This document shows, in pieces, positions 1 to 12,300 of a DNA stretch of 64,000 bases (position 1 is the stretch's first letter; each line of letters begins with the position of its first letter). Source of the DNA: Plectrocnemia conspersa (Eukaryota; Arthropoda; Insecta; Trichoptera; Polycentropodidae); NCBI GenBank assembly GCA_009617715.1, contig VTFK01000374.1:62001-126000 (forward strand). The letters are read 5' to 3'. The position numbers and the translations under genes were made by a program. The notes below the pieces were generated by a model. The model was not told the origin of the DNA. It worked only from the letters and a program-made list of their open reading frames with translations, and ran no database searches.

Positions 1-784
1 TCATGTGTTTCATATAATTTTTAGCTATGTTTTACTATAATAAAATTCATTTATTTCTATATAAATTTAATATTAAAGTATATAATTGTTTTGTATAAAT
101 TAAATAACTTAACTATATTATGTAATTGCTTTATATAGATTTCATTTTACATAATATAGTAAAGGTGAGGATTAAGGACTAGTTTTTTTGTTTATACTAT
201 ACATGCAATAATAAATAATTTAATAAAATATTATTATGTTTTATTTCCCTTGCATATTACTGTAAACTATTTAATTTGGATAATATAAATTTAAATTCTA
301 AAACTAAGAGTGTTATTTAGAATGTAATTTCGCACTTTCTTTTTCTTAAAAACTGACACTTTTATTTGAATAATTGAAATTAAAATAGCATTACTGATAT
401 GATATTTTAAAGAGTATTTGACTTGTTGTTATAAATCAAATTTCATTTTTATAGGTAGATATATTATTATTTAGGAAAAAAAAAAGTGATATGAGTTTAT
501 TAAATTGAAGTTGTACTCTACGTTGTTGCTAAAGGCCAGCGTGCCTCTAAATTCGTAAGCCCAAATAGAAAGCATATATCGTTTATAATAAAGAGACAGA
601 GGTAGTAATAACGAAATTGTCATTTCATATATTATTAAATAGTTGAAAAAGTATTGAAGTTGACTTGACATGTCGCAATATCTTGTAAGCCAGTGGATAT
701 GTTGACTTGATTATTTATTTATTACGTAGATATTAATTGACTGCTCGTCGTAAATCATATTTACATACTATTCGAAAGCTTATG
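1..784. other. AT-rich intron sequence of the BLTP3 gene
   Basis: Very AT-rich sequence with many short A/T runs. I see no conserved coding segment on either strand, no tRNA-like box and no clear terminal repeats. It lies downstream of the last BLTP3 exon I can see, so it is probably intronic. Confidence 0.5.
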
Positions 785-792
785 TCTTAGAC

Positions 793-2207
793 CAGTGGTC
801 GGCAAACTTATTGGCCGAAGAGCCAAATATGTACATTTCAACGATTCAAAATAGTTCTGAGAGCCAAATCTGTTTTTTAATTTAGTAAACCTTTATTATA
901 ATTTTAAACCTTCATTAAATTACAGGTACACTGAATAAAACTTGATTTCACACTTAATAAAGATTTATTAGTTTATAAACAATAATATGAAAGTAAGGTA
1001 TCCATAAATTTAAATCATGACAATGACTGACAAACACTTAATGTGAACAATGTCCTTGCATCTCCTTGGAAAGTTTCAGTAAGTCAGGTTTATATGTTGT
1101 TGTTTTTAATTTTAGGCATGATTCCAGGTTCTCATCAATAAGACAACTTCTCAGTTTACTCTTGATAAAGTTCATGCTTGAAAAGGATTGTTCGCATTAA
1201 TATGTAGAATCAAAAAGGGAAAGAACAGCAAACGCAAGTTTTTTCAGCGGATCTTAAGAGTCAGGAATACTATTCCAAACGTTGAAAATGATCATGACTT
1301 CATTCTCCAGGTCTTTCAAAGCAGACCACTTGTGTTGTGAACTAAGATCACATTCGTTCTTCTCCGATATTTCCAAATCAATACAAAGACGTTGAAATTT
1401 GGAGCTCCATATTTTCTTATTTTTTAAATCCTGCAATTATATTTCAAAGTTACCAATGTCAATGCCAAAAGGAGAAAATTTCAACTCAGTTTATTGTAGC
1501 ATTAAGAAGATTTTTGACGAATGCTAAGGTCGCTTTGAAACCTGCTGAGAAATGCTTTCCTCATATTTAAAATTGTTGTTTTGAAATGGTGTTTGTCAAT
1601 AGAAGAATTATTTTCTTGGCGATGCTTCAGCAGGCTCGGAAAGTGAAACAATGTTTCCCTTTCAAAATCTTGAGCAAAAGCGTTTTAAAACGTTCCCTCT
1701 TGATAACCATCGAACCTTGTTATGAAGCAGAAGATCAGCGTACTCACTCTTCATTTCAACTAAAAATTCTCTGAATTGACGATGATTAAGAGCTTTAGCT
1801 ACAATGGAGTTGATGATCGTGATCACTAATCCCATAACTTTACTAATTTCTTCCGGAAATATCTGCGCACAAAGTGCTTCTTGGTGAATAATGCAATGAT
1901 AAACCAATATCTCGTAATTATTTTTTTCTTTCAAAATGGCAACAAACCCTTTTCTGACGCCAGTCATACTTTTGGCCCCGTCTGTAACCGCCAAGTACGC
2001 ATATTGACAGCTGTCATACTACTACGCTGCGCTGCGCCCCTATCGGACGAAACAGGTACTACGTCAACGCTCACGCATTGTAAACGTTGCATGGAAAGGA
2101 CACTCGACCAGAATTAGCGCCCGGGCCCGTGGATATTTGTGCCAGAGCCGCACTCAAGGAGCCAAAGAGCCGCATGCGGCTCCGGAGCCGCACTTTGCCG
2201 ACCCCTG
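793..2207 (-). mobile_element. hAT DNA transposon with exact 8-bp target duplication
   Basis: The element starts CAGTGGTCGGCAAACTT and ends with the inverted form TTTGCCGACCCCTG. It is flanked on both sides by the same 8 bases TCTTAGAC (785-792 and 2208-2215), the diagnostic hAT target duplication. The internal part carries a decayed transposase on the minus strand. The 1415-bp length is short for an autonomous hAT, so it has lost internal sequence. It sits in the presumed intron downstream of the visible BLTP3 exons. Confidence 0.93.
1254..1994 (-). pseudogene. hAT transposase remnant (GTF2IRD2/ZBED-like lineage)
   Basis: Two minus-strand open segments (1662-1994 and 1254-1436) read like the central and C-terminal parts of hAT transposases of the kind related to GTF2IRD2 and ZBED proteins. 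The first contains TDGAKSMTG, then HCIIHQEALCAQ, then NKVRWLSRGNVLKRF, in the family's order. The second ends in a segment like the family's ALKDLE...WNSIPDS. Stops and frameshifts separate the pieces and the N-terminal BED finger is absent, so it cannot make a full transposase. Confidence 0.82.
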
Positions 2208-2509
2208 TCTTAGACTATGATCCAGTATTTTGCGAGTATTTGTTTCTATTCGGTCATATTCAGTAAAAAATTATCTACTAAACAGACATCTTCGTATAGA
2301 ATGTCAATATCGCAACTATTATTAAATAAGTTTGTTAATTATTCAATAGACGAAAATTCGATTTTCATGTTTGCTTTCTACATTTTTGTACATATATACA
2401 TTTTGTTAAATCGGGATTTTTATAAACAATTTGTCTGTTGAACTCGGTACAGTCCCGCTCAAATGGCTGGCAACCTTGGAGACGGCGAGTGACGCCGGCC
2501 CGGCGACGT

Positions 2510-2610
2510 CACCAAGACGCTAGAAAGAGACGAGTGAATGCTAGAAAGAGACGCGAGATGTGACGTCGCGGTCTCGCCCTAAAGCGTGCATTTTGTGAAT
2601 ATGCGTACTG
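2510..2610. repeat. GC-rich dispersed repeat, copy 1
   Basis: This copy contains GCTAGAAAGAGACG twice, 22 bases apart, followed by CGAGATGTGAC and an AT(A/G)(C/T)GCGTAC-like tail. A second copy with the same order lies at about 31411-31540 in STIM intron 2. Both stand out as GC-rich in AT-rich surroundings. I do not recognise the family and see no protein-coding potential. Confidence 0.7.
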
Positions 2611-2864
2611 TTAGGCATTGCACAATGTCTGTTATTTTCAATCATAATTTGAAATATATACATATATTTTTAGCACTAGAATCACGGCACCCGTCTAATT
2701 AACATTTTTCCAATTTGCTTTGCAAATTTTACAAAACAGACTATTTATAATTGAACAATGCAAATATATTGACTCTATTTTTATTTATGAATATTTCTTA
2801 TTTTTAAAAATCTGGTCACTGAATACCTATATATACTGACGCTATTTGGGAAAATATGAAAAAT

Positions 2865-2915
2865 ATGCTTTCTAAACCAAAATCGGAAAGTATCCGATTT
2901 TGGTTCAGAAAGCAT
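2865..2915. repeat. 23-bp inverted repeat with 5-base loop
   Basis: The arms 2865-2887 and 2893-2915 are reverse complements with a single mismatch; the spacer is AAGTA. Transcribed on either strand it would fold into a near-perfect hairpin. It lies in the presumed BLTP3 intron, about 285 bases below the last visible exon. It could be a MITE relic. Confidence 0.85.
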
Positions 2916-3199
2916 GCAAAAGTAATACTCTTATCTGGTGGATTGATTTTCATCAAGGAAAGAGTCCAAACACAACCGCTCCAGAAATTGATCATAATCT
3001 AAGCTTGTCAACAAAACAATTGGCTAATATTAGCAAAGGTTTAAAAAATATTAGTTGCACTTTAGGACCCCGAAGAGCCTTGCCACCCTTTTTAGAATAC
3101 CTTACCCTCACTTTCCGACTTAAATGTATTTTTAACCCTAGGAATATGTTTAATTTACTGCAGCAGAAAAATTATACTATCGAGATAAATAATACATAC

Positions 3200-6100
3200 C
3201 TTATATAGCGTAAAATCTTCTAGACGTAATATAAGACAAGAAGTCATCAACTTTGTTAGTTGATTTAAGATGTGCGTCCTTGCCGGAGAGCTTCCGACGC
3301 CAACCGAAGTTGTATTGGTCGGAGGTGGTGATTTTGGAGGTGTCATATTTGATGCACTCTCTGTGAAGCCACCGTTATCGTCAGAAACGGACGTTTTCTA
3401 TAAGTAAATAAAGATTATATGTAAGTCATTGAACAATATATAATATAATATACTGAAAGCTTACATGTGTTTTAGTATCGAGAAGAGTTAATAAGCTTCC
3501 ACGAAAGGACGTCAGAGCTTGACGAAGCCATTGACTATGCGGTGCGGATGATTCTCTATACATTTTAAATTAATTAGCATAAAATTCTAGTGACTAGAAT
3601 CAAAGTAAATTAACCAATATACTAACCTATATCCTGGCCATCTATTTCGATCTGCAGATGCCAAATGATATGGGTAATAATCAAATTGAATTTTTTGTAG
3701 TGTGACTTTCAAAGCTGCGCCCGTCGCCAGCGACGGATGTGATGATCTTCCCACTATTAATTTTGTTAATATTAAAGTTCATATAAATATAATATGTAAA
3801 AAATGAATAAATATGATACTTACAACCAGGATCGTCGCACAAATGTAAATCGATCTTTTGAGATACGAAATGATATGACGTTTCGGTTACGTCATGATGA
3901 GCGAAAATGCGCGTCAGGGAGTCATCGGTGCGACTCTTTGAAGTCGGGCCGCTTGCAGTTCGGCCTTGCGATTGAGAAACTTGTGCTAAGTACTCAGGTA
4001 AGGTCTGTAGATGATAAAAATAATTAATCAGTGCAAAACAATAGATCTATATGAGTATTTTTGTGGATATACTTCGAGCTTTCTTTGAGCCTTGTCTCGT
4101 GTGACTTGTGAAGAAGCGTTTCGCTCTAGGGTGGCGAGGGAATCGGCGAACGCTAGAGCGGCACCTAATTGTCGATCCGTGAGGACCCATAATGCCTCTT
4201 CTAAAATAAGTACTAAACGAGATCCAACAACGAAGCAATCTAAAAAGATTTATAAATTAATTTAGTTGAATCAAATTAAAAACTGAAGGAGTCTAAATTT
4301 ATATATTTTTCATATGAAATGAAGTCGTAAAATATCTTGAAATATTTTCAGTCTTATGGAATCTTCTGAGTTGTTCAATAAGTTTGTGTGGTTTTTTGTA
4401 AATGCTTTATTAGTCTGTTTTTAGTGTCATATATCATTTTGTAGATTACTATATAAAAAAAAAATTATGACTTTATCTTTTCCCTTGAACAGAGATCAAA
4501 GCGTCTTTTTTTACATACACATGAATATCGTAAAATGGATTTATTTTTATGTGACAAAGTCATAAATTACATTATAAATTTAATTTGAACCACAATAACT
4601 GTTGTAACACGCAGACGATTGAAGTCTAAGATGCTATTTAATTTCTCTGTAAATATTTTTTTAAATTGAAATAAAATATCCCACAAATAGAAAACCAATA
4701 CAAATCAAAACTTTTAACTATTGAAATTTTTATTATTATTCTATTTAATTAAAAATTATCATATTTTTTCTTTTTACTTTGCGTTTCGCGAAATTATCAC
4801 AAAATTTCCGGTTATCAAACAGCAGGCGGTGAAATTTTTGCATAATATAAAGTTTTGTTGCAACGGAATGGTATAAAAACAAACAACCGATGTGTTATTA
4901 AGAAAAAGTGAATATTTACGAAAATTTTACAATAATCACTCTTTCTTGATATATTATACTTACTATATATGAAGCAATCTGTTTATCAGCATTATTAATC
5001 TTTAATCTAGTCTTTTTATCAGCATTATTAATTAATTTTGTTGAATTGTGATAACAATAACACAAAAACATACAAAAATCGTCACTCACTTTTTAAATAA
5101 AACTATAATTTATAGTGTTTTTGAGTATCTATAATAAAATTTTAATACCTGAGAGTCGTTTTTTAATTGTGATACGACACTGCGCTTGGTTAGTGAGTAA
5201 TCTTAACGGAGGTAGCCCACCATCTTCTCGAACTGCACGAGCTTCAATTCGAGCCGATTGCCACGATATTTCCTATTATGAGACATAAAAATTATTAAAT
5301 AGTATACAACTTACGACTTGAATAACCATAAATATAAAACCTTAAAGATCAAAATCTGATCCATTAGTGGATGCTTTAAACGCGTCAGTCTGAGATCTCC
5401 TCGTTGCCATTGTGGAGTCTTCGATTCTACCAATATCCTTGACATCTGTTGTTGAAGTAATGATTATTAATTAAATAAATAAAAAAACTATATATTCCGT
5501 GTTATATTTTACCTGAACAGTTGCTACAAACACAGGTGTCGTGAATTGAATTCTAACAGTGTCGACCTTGATGCTAATTCCGTCTATCACTTTTTGAATG
5601 AAGCTATATCTAGTCGGCGGAATAGAGGGAGAAGTGACGGGATTGGACGAATCTAAACCTCCCCGTAGTTCCGAACACGTTTCCACAATAATTTGCACAT
5701 CTTCTAGATTCTACATGTACGGATGGATTAAATTATTGTATACATGTATCGAAAAATATATTTTAACACGAAACGAAACTCACTAGCTCGATCGGCATAT
5801 TTTTGAGTTTGGTCCAATGGACATGGAACGTTGCACGACCGCATGTCGCAGACGCTAATCGTATCCATGGCGGTAGTTCTAATAGCTCCGTCAAAACACC
5901 TTCATCTAGCTGTAACGACGACAAAGATCCCTGTCCACGCAAGGCACTGACATTTATTTGCTCGGGCGAAAGATTCTTCGTAAATCTGCAATATATCGCA
6001 AGAAATTCGTCAACGACATACGCATATTGCAAATTATTTTTTGTGCAATTTTCATTTATAACATTCGATCGAAGCAATTGTGCGTAAAAACAGTAGAAAG

Positions 6101-6264
6101 ACGTTCGATATGTCCGATTGCGGTTATCAATTAACCTTTTGAACCGAGCCCAAATTATCGATAAAACTATGTACACTGTCAAGTGTATATGTTACATGTC
6201 AAAGTAATATAGTACAATACCTCGAAAGGTGCTTTAGTATCTGATTCTTTATGATTGTGACCAT
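3200..6264 (-). CDS. BLTP3: BLTP3 (UHRF1BP1/SHIP164 family) bridge-like lipid-transfer protein, 5' exons
   Basis: VPS13-related proteins with a chorein-type N-terminus form a groove that moves bulk lipid between membranes; the BLTP3 members act on endocytic membranes. Ten coding exons are readable on the minus strand: 6264-6221, 5985-5784, 5710-5513, 5445-5341, 5272-5149, 4239-4073, 4004-3824, 3753-3627, 3555-3465, 3397-3200. All have GT/AG borders and phases that join to 479 codons. The start MVTIIKNQILKHLS, then FTKNLSPEQINVS, then WTKLKNMPIEL matches the family's chorein N-terminus. Later landmarks are GDLRLTRL, EEALWVLTDRQL and FDYYPYHLA, in the vertebrate order. The product is partial: the last visible donor (GTATGT) leads off the left edge, and full-length family members exceed 1,300 residues. 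The 44-base first coding exon was chosen because it carries the conserved start and ends in the phase needed by exon 2. Confidence 0.92.
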
Positions 6265-6272
6265 CTTATATG

Positions 6273-6306
6273 GTTGAATATATTTGGCTGGCCTAATATA
6301 TTCAAC
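6273..6306. repeat. 12-bp inverted repeat just upstream of the BLTP3 start
   Basis: GTTGAATATATT (6273-6284) is repeated as its exact reverse complement AATATATTCAAC (6295-6306) around TGGCTGGCCT. It lies eight bases upstream of the BLTP3 start codon, so it falls in the 5' leader or core promoter. It could form a leader hairpin or be an operator-like site; nothing in the sequence decides this. Confidence 0.75.
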
Positions 6307-6507
6307 GTTTTGTGCTTAAAAAGTAAAAGAATCAGCCGACGTGCCACCGATTGAGCCCCATCTTAAACGTCACTCGCCAAACCCATGACTCACGGTGCAT
6401 AGACGATTTTTATTATGCTTTGGCCAAAAGTAATCTAATTATCATTTTTTTATATTCAATTGCATAAAATCAATGTCATTTAAAATATTTATTTCAATAT
6501 TAAAAAC

Positions 6508-7081
6508 ATGGATGAAATGGAAAAATCTTTGTCATCATGGATCGATGACTAACATCAAAAAGATGTCCCTTTGAGTATTTCAATTATTCAAGCAAAAGCT
6601 CTTAGTTTGCACAAAGATTGAAAGGATAGATTAAAAAATATTTTAACATGGTTTTTCAAGCAAGTAACGGTTGGTTTTACAATTTTAAAATGAGGTATTC
6701 TTTTAATTATAATATTAAATTTACTGGAGAATCGGCTGATGCGGATAAAGATGCTGTAAAAGAATTTATTTCCTAATTATCCAAAATTATTGAAGATGGA
6801 GAATATTCCTCTAGCCAAATATTTAATGTAGATGAAACAGGTTTATTTTGGAAAACTCTTTAACAATGAAAAATATGAACGAAGCCTTCACGCATCTTGA
6901 CAAATTTTTAAATATTATGGAATATTGTGATCCCAATGGAGAACGTATATCTCAAGTACGTAGGGCGATCAATAAAGACATAGCATGTTATAAAATATTA
7001 TATGAAGAAAAGAAAAAGAATAGTGGAAAACAGTTAACTCTTGATAACTTTTCAAAGGAAACACCTGCAAACACAACTTAA
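6508..7081 (+). pseudogene. Tigger/pogo-type transposase remnant
   Basis: Starting at an ATG (6508) the frame reads MDEMEKSLSSWIDD, a stop, then a helix-turn-helix-like part. Further on come NGWFYNFKMRY and the DDE-domain motif QIFNVDETGLFWK typical of Tigger/TIGD transposases. It then jumps to a C-terminal segment (6848-7081) ending KQLTLDNFSKE. The middle of the catalytic domain is missing and there are several in-frame stops, so the gene is dead. I could not find convincing terminal inverted repeats or TA duplications. It lies between the BLTP3 and STIM starts. Confidence 0.8.
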
Positions 7082-7084
7082 ACA

Positions 7085-9240
7085 TGTCTCTTAAACGCCT
7101 CTTAAACATAATATTTACATGATAAATAAATATTTTAAACTACACACAATTTCAAATTTTTTTACTTCCCTCTACTTTCGAACATTCAACATTCACACAC
7201 ATTTTCAGTAACCAATTATGAGCGAAAGTCAAGGGCCGCCTGTATATACTTTTAAATAAATAATACTGCAGCAGCCCAATATGTGTCAAATTGGCACTAT
7301 TTACCATCCATATGCCAAAAATGTAAATATTAAATATAAAAAAATATATATCTGCAGTGGCTAGCACGTGTCTCATTACAAACCCGTCATCACAAAATTT
7401 CTGTATTTTTTTTTGTAACTTATTTAGAGCTCCACTCTTTGAATAAGACGCATCTCCTAATATATGCTTTACGCCACCTAGATTTAAAATTATTTTTGTA
7501 TTTTTTTTTACAAAATGACACGAGGAGACTTCATACACATTTACTAATTAACTAAATAATAATAAAGTTTGTTTATGTGACACACATTATCAAATTCGTT
7601 TGTTAATATGTAGAATTCTGTCTAATAGTAATAATTTCATTAGTGACTTTGTTTTTGCACTCAGATTTTTTTAAGTTTTGGGGTGTAATTATAAGTACAG
7701 TGTAAAATGATGATTTTATTTTGTAATGTTTTGTTAATAGACTGCATTTTTTTATAAATTAATTGCCGTAAATGTATTATCTGTGCAACACTCAAAACTG
7801 ATGATATATTAGGCCATCAAGTATGAAATTTGTAGAAAAAAAAACAAAGTTTGTTAATTTTATATACAGGGAATAGTCTTATTTATCAAAGTATGCAACT
7901 CATATTGTCAATACACTTTTACCATTTCAGCGTTAGCTTGTTCAGTTATCGATTGCCTGATTATCGAGAAACAATTAAATATTAGAAAATCTGTTTTAAA
8001 GCACTAGTTTTGGCATTATACGTTGTGAAGTATGCGGTCTAGTGGTGTCATAATGGAGCTCTTGCGCCAGACCACCAAACACTCACCATCAGTTTCATTT
8101 GATTTAGGCTGTGTTTTGGTAGTTTTTTAAATAAATAAATTACACGATTTTTTAAATAAATTTGCACAATTTTCAAGCGTTGTTCTGTCATAAATCAGCC
8201 GTCCGCTGTAAAATTGGCTGTCATTAAATGAATTCAAAAAACAAATCTCTAAAACAACACATTTTATATATTATATATTCGGTATAATAATTCGTCGGGT
8301 CCAACCGTTTTATGATATGCTCGGAATGTGCCGAAATCAATAAATACTTGAATACAAGTACGCGTGTTTTGAATTCAGACCTACTAACTAGTTCATGTAT
8401 CCCGATACTCAACAAGAGGTTTAAATTATACGCTGTTCTAAAATGTCTTATGAAACTCAATTTGACAGTTGCGAAATGTCCATTTTCTGATCAAACGCAT
8501 ACATAATCTAAACGAATTAATCTAATGGAAGTTCAATAAATATAATTAGGCTTAGAACTTTATTTACGCTGGTTTGGGTTTGAACAGCAAATGCACATTT
8601 CGAAACTTTTTCTGTGAAGTTATATTTGCAATACATAGTATTAATATAATTTAACTAAATTAGATTAAAATGTATCAAATAATTGATTTATAATTTAACA
8701 AGTCAATATCAGTGAAACTGTACTTACTGTACTCATTGCGCGGATGATCCGGTACACGTACGTTGAAACATTTTGATTCTATCAGTTACATAATGTGAAT
8801 TTAACAAGTTGTGTTTATACAACTACAATAAGTGTAGTTTCACACGTGCTGGATGGATTTGCCTGGCACCAGGCCGGCGCCGTGTAGTGGGGGTGGTGTT
8901 GTATGGGCAGCGTCGGGCCGGCGCCGGATGGATTCGTCCGGCACGTCTGAAATGGTCAGTACTAGCCCATACAACACCACATTAGTACTAACACGATAAA
9001 TTATTACAAAAATATCTCACGTGAACATAATAATAAATTAATTACCTCTATTTTGTATTTGAACTAATGTAATTTCGGCTGCTTGTAAACATGATAATGG
9101 CTAAAACCAGAAACATGTAATTTATAGTTTATAGCTTGTAGAACACTAAATTATTTTTGAAATAAATATTTAAAACAAAATCCTATATTTATTTAAGTTG
9201 TGCAATTTAAATTGAATGGACAATAAAATTTGAGTTAAGA
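7085..9240. other. Intergenic region between BLTP3 and STIM
   Basis: Mostly AT-rich with several open frames that I do not recognise and that lack splice or start support. At 8445-8560 there is similarity to 34445-34540. At 8850-8985 is a GC-rich patch with a 16-bp inverted repeat (8893-8908 and 8965-8980, GTGGTGTTGTATGGGC) and two near-identical copies of a GCTGGATGGATT(T/C)GxCxGGCAC motif. No tRNA or other RNA gene was seen. Confidence 0.5.
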
Positions 9241-9356
9241 CCTCTGCGTTTGAGCGACGCGAAGTCGGCTTCAGTTGCACGTCAGACGTCAGATGTTCGC
9301 CGTTCGCGGAGCGGTGCACATGAAGGTGACGGCTCGTGTGGTGATGAAGCGCTGAA
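9241..9356 (+). promoter_or_regulatory. STIM 5' leader with 20-codon uORF
   Basis: This is a CpG-rich patch directly upstream of STIM. TTCAGTT at 9270-9276 fits an arthropod initiator. An ATG at 9293 opens a 20-codon frame that ends in TGA at 9353-9355, one base before the STIM ATG (TGAAATGG). Two further ATGs (9320, 9344) lie in the same frame and share the stop. If transcription starts upstream of 9293, STIM translation would need leaky scanning or reinitiation. The transcription start is inferred. Confidence 0.55.
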
Positions 9357-12300
9357 ATGGTCGTGCGGTGGCTAGTGTGGTGGGCGGCGCTATGCGCTCA
9401 CTCGCGCGCGCTCGATTCTCCGCCTGCACCTCCGCCCCTCGTGCACTCGGCGCCCCCTTCGACCAGTGCGTACCAAGCGCCCCAAGCGCCTGCTCCAACA
9501 CCCTCCGGGCTGACGGTGCCGGCGCAGACGTCGATAACGAAGGCGCCTTACAAAGCGCCCTACTCGCTCATGGGCGACGCCGGACTCCACTCCAGGGAAT
9601 CCAGTAAGTGACCTCTGACCTCTTGCATGGGATTTCTTTTATATTTCAATTTTAAATAAACTTTTTAAAATGGCGGCTGTTGTATAATTTTATTTTGTTT
9701 TTCCTCCACCGAAATCGGTGTTACCAGATTGAAAAAATACGAGCCGCCATTTTTTAAATTTGACAGGAGCAAAATGACAGTCCATCGCTCCCATTTTTTA
9801 AAATACTATCACGTTCGAGCGAACGGTACATATAACGGTATTTGTTATTGCGTTTAATGTGCATGGCCCAAGCATAAACAAACATATTATTTTAATATTT
9901 AATGTTATTGAGTTATAAGGTCGCCAGTTTATTTTTTTTATTAGCTTGAATAATAATTTACATTTATTTCCTGATAGTTTAAATGTTAACCTGTAGTTGA
10001 AAATGTTATTAGAGCATAATTGGCACGATCGCGATCAACTGGTGAATCCCAAGATAAAATCTGATTCCCTTTTCGAAAGACCCACCGTTTTGAAACTCGT
10101 GAGTGGGCATGAAGTGTAAATAATAATTCAATATAATAATATATATTTTATATATATTTAAAAATGCTACGATATGTACGAGATTGAATGACATATGAGA
10201 AATCAAATGAAAATCATTAAAAATTACGTACGAGTATAAAAGCGTAAAAACGAAATAAATATGTTTTATTTTTTTTCTCTAATGTGACCTTTGCGGCTGT
10301 TTTTCCTTAACTATTTTTTTCTATATCTGCTTTGAAACCGGATGTGGAAATCCGAATGCAAGAATGCAGATGTTCATTCGCCTGTATGGAAGAAAATTTA
10401 TTCTTTTTAAAACCACTTGCAGAAAATGCTTCTTCGCAAATATGCGTACTTTTAAATGCCACTATCATCTTTTTCGCAAAATACAAATAGTTAATTCTTC
10501 GATTTTTGGGGTATGTTTCGATAAGATAGCTGGATATTTTCCGACCTTAATATTTTTTTCAATCTTTTATTTTTTGTAACTCCAAAATTTTCGTTTGTAG
10601 TTGATGTGGTACATCGTCAATATCAATATTAAAGGGGCTTAAAAACATTTTTATTTAATTAATTTTTTTACGAAAATCGTTAAATCTTCTTGAAAATTCA
10701 CATTGTAAATCTTTAATAATTCCTATAAATTGCAGATACAGGTTGACAATACGTAAACTGGTATATTTTTTCATTATATGCTAAATTAATTATTATCAAT
10801 TTCAGAATACATATCAACTAAAATTAAGATAAATCAAAAAATCATCTTACAACAGGACCTCTACTTAACTAGTAAATGCATCCTGAAACTCCGATTATAG
10901 TTCTTGTAAAGTTGTGTAATATGTTTTGAACAAAATTTAGATGTGATTTAAAGAATATATTTTATTCTTATTCGGTCATGTCCTTAGGTTTTTATTTTTC
11001 AGTTGCTTTTTTTTTATTATGCCTAAAAAATATTCTATCGGTTTAATTCAGGACTATTCCAGAGCCAGTCTAGAGATTCATTTCCACATATTAATTGTAT
11101 TGATCAATTGATAAAAAAACATTACTGAATATTTTTGATGACAGGGTGCAGAAACTTCCACGAAGTTGTATGTCAATTTTGAGCCCAAGTGCTTTTCCAT
11201 CGAAGGGGTGAAAAAAATTCAGGACAGTTTTATAATCCACCGCTTTCACTGTTCTGTTCATTAAGTGAATACCTTCCTTTCTGGAATATAAGAAGCACCC
11301 CCAAATAATTTTGTTCTCTGGATTTTGCACAGTTGATTGTTGATCTTTTTCGCCACCTTGGCGATGAACGTAGTGCATTCCATCTGATCCGTATAAATTT
11401 ATTAAGCTCATCAGATTCAAAACAGCCCAGTTGTAGTGAAGATTATACAATTTTTTGCACATTAGACGCATTTATTCGGTTAATAAGGTTTTTACATCCC
11501 CTTCTCTAAGCCACTTATAAAGGTTGTCTGCATTTATTACTTTATCAAATGTTTGCAAATACTCACTATACTAATATTCGTAAAAAGGGGTAGTTCTTTT
11601 TAACCATGACCCGATTTATTGCATCCATTTAGATTTAGGCATTGTAGATTTGTTATAAGTTATAACCAATTTGGTATTATAATATTTCCACGACGAAACC
11701 GACGTTAAACTAGCTAGTAACCACTCAGAGACAATATATAATAGATATACCCTTAAATTAGTGATAAAAAATTACGAGTAATCTGTCGAAAATTATGTTG
11801 TCAAATATTTATATTTTAATATAAATTCCAACTGCTTTATATTTTTCCCTTTTTTTAATTGAAAAATTGTGTAATTATAGGAAATGTAAATGTAATTTAC
11901 TTATATAAAAATGCAAATTATTTATATAAATGTAAAATATTTTTAAATTAAAATCATATTAACATATGTTATATATACAGTCAATATTTTTTATTTATAT
12001 TGACGTATATATTGATCATCTATGATCAGAATTTTTGTTGTTTGAAATTTTCGCCATGCTCAATTTATGTTTGCGAAATAATCACCGAACCGTATAAATT
12101 GTAGAAAATACTAGATGACTAAACGGCATAGTATAGGTTTGCTATTTTAAAAGGTAACATCTCTGTAATATAAAAAAAACAAAACTTCACCGAAATGGTA
12201 ATAGCGATTCTAAAATGGATAATAACAGCCTAGAACAGCGGTTGCCAACCTGTTGTCCGTGGACCACTGATGGTCCGCTTGGGAATTTTGGTTATTCGCG

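Noticed and set aside
7152..7538. 128-codon minus-strand frame between BLTP3 and STIM
   Set aside because: Composition is Phe/Ile/Asn/Lys-biased as expected from AT-rich DNA and no domain is visible.
9289..9611. Several overlapping Arg/Pro/Ala-rich frames on both strands
   Set aside because: They are shadows of the GC-rich STIM exon 1; the plus-strand frame from 9357 has the signal peptide and splices in phase.
12239..12300. hAT-like end (GCGGTTGCCAACCTG)
   Set aside because: No matching inverted end or 8-bp duplication found, so not called as an element.
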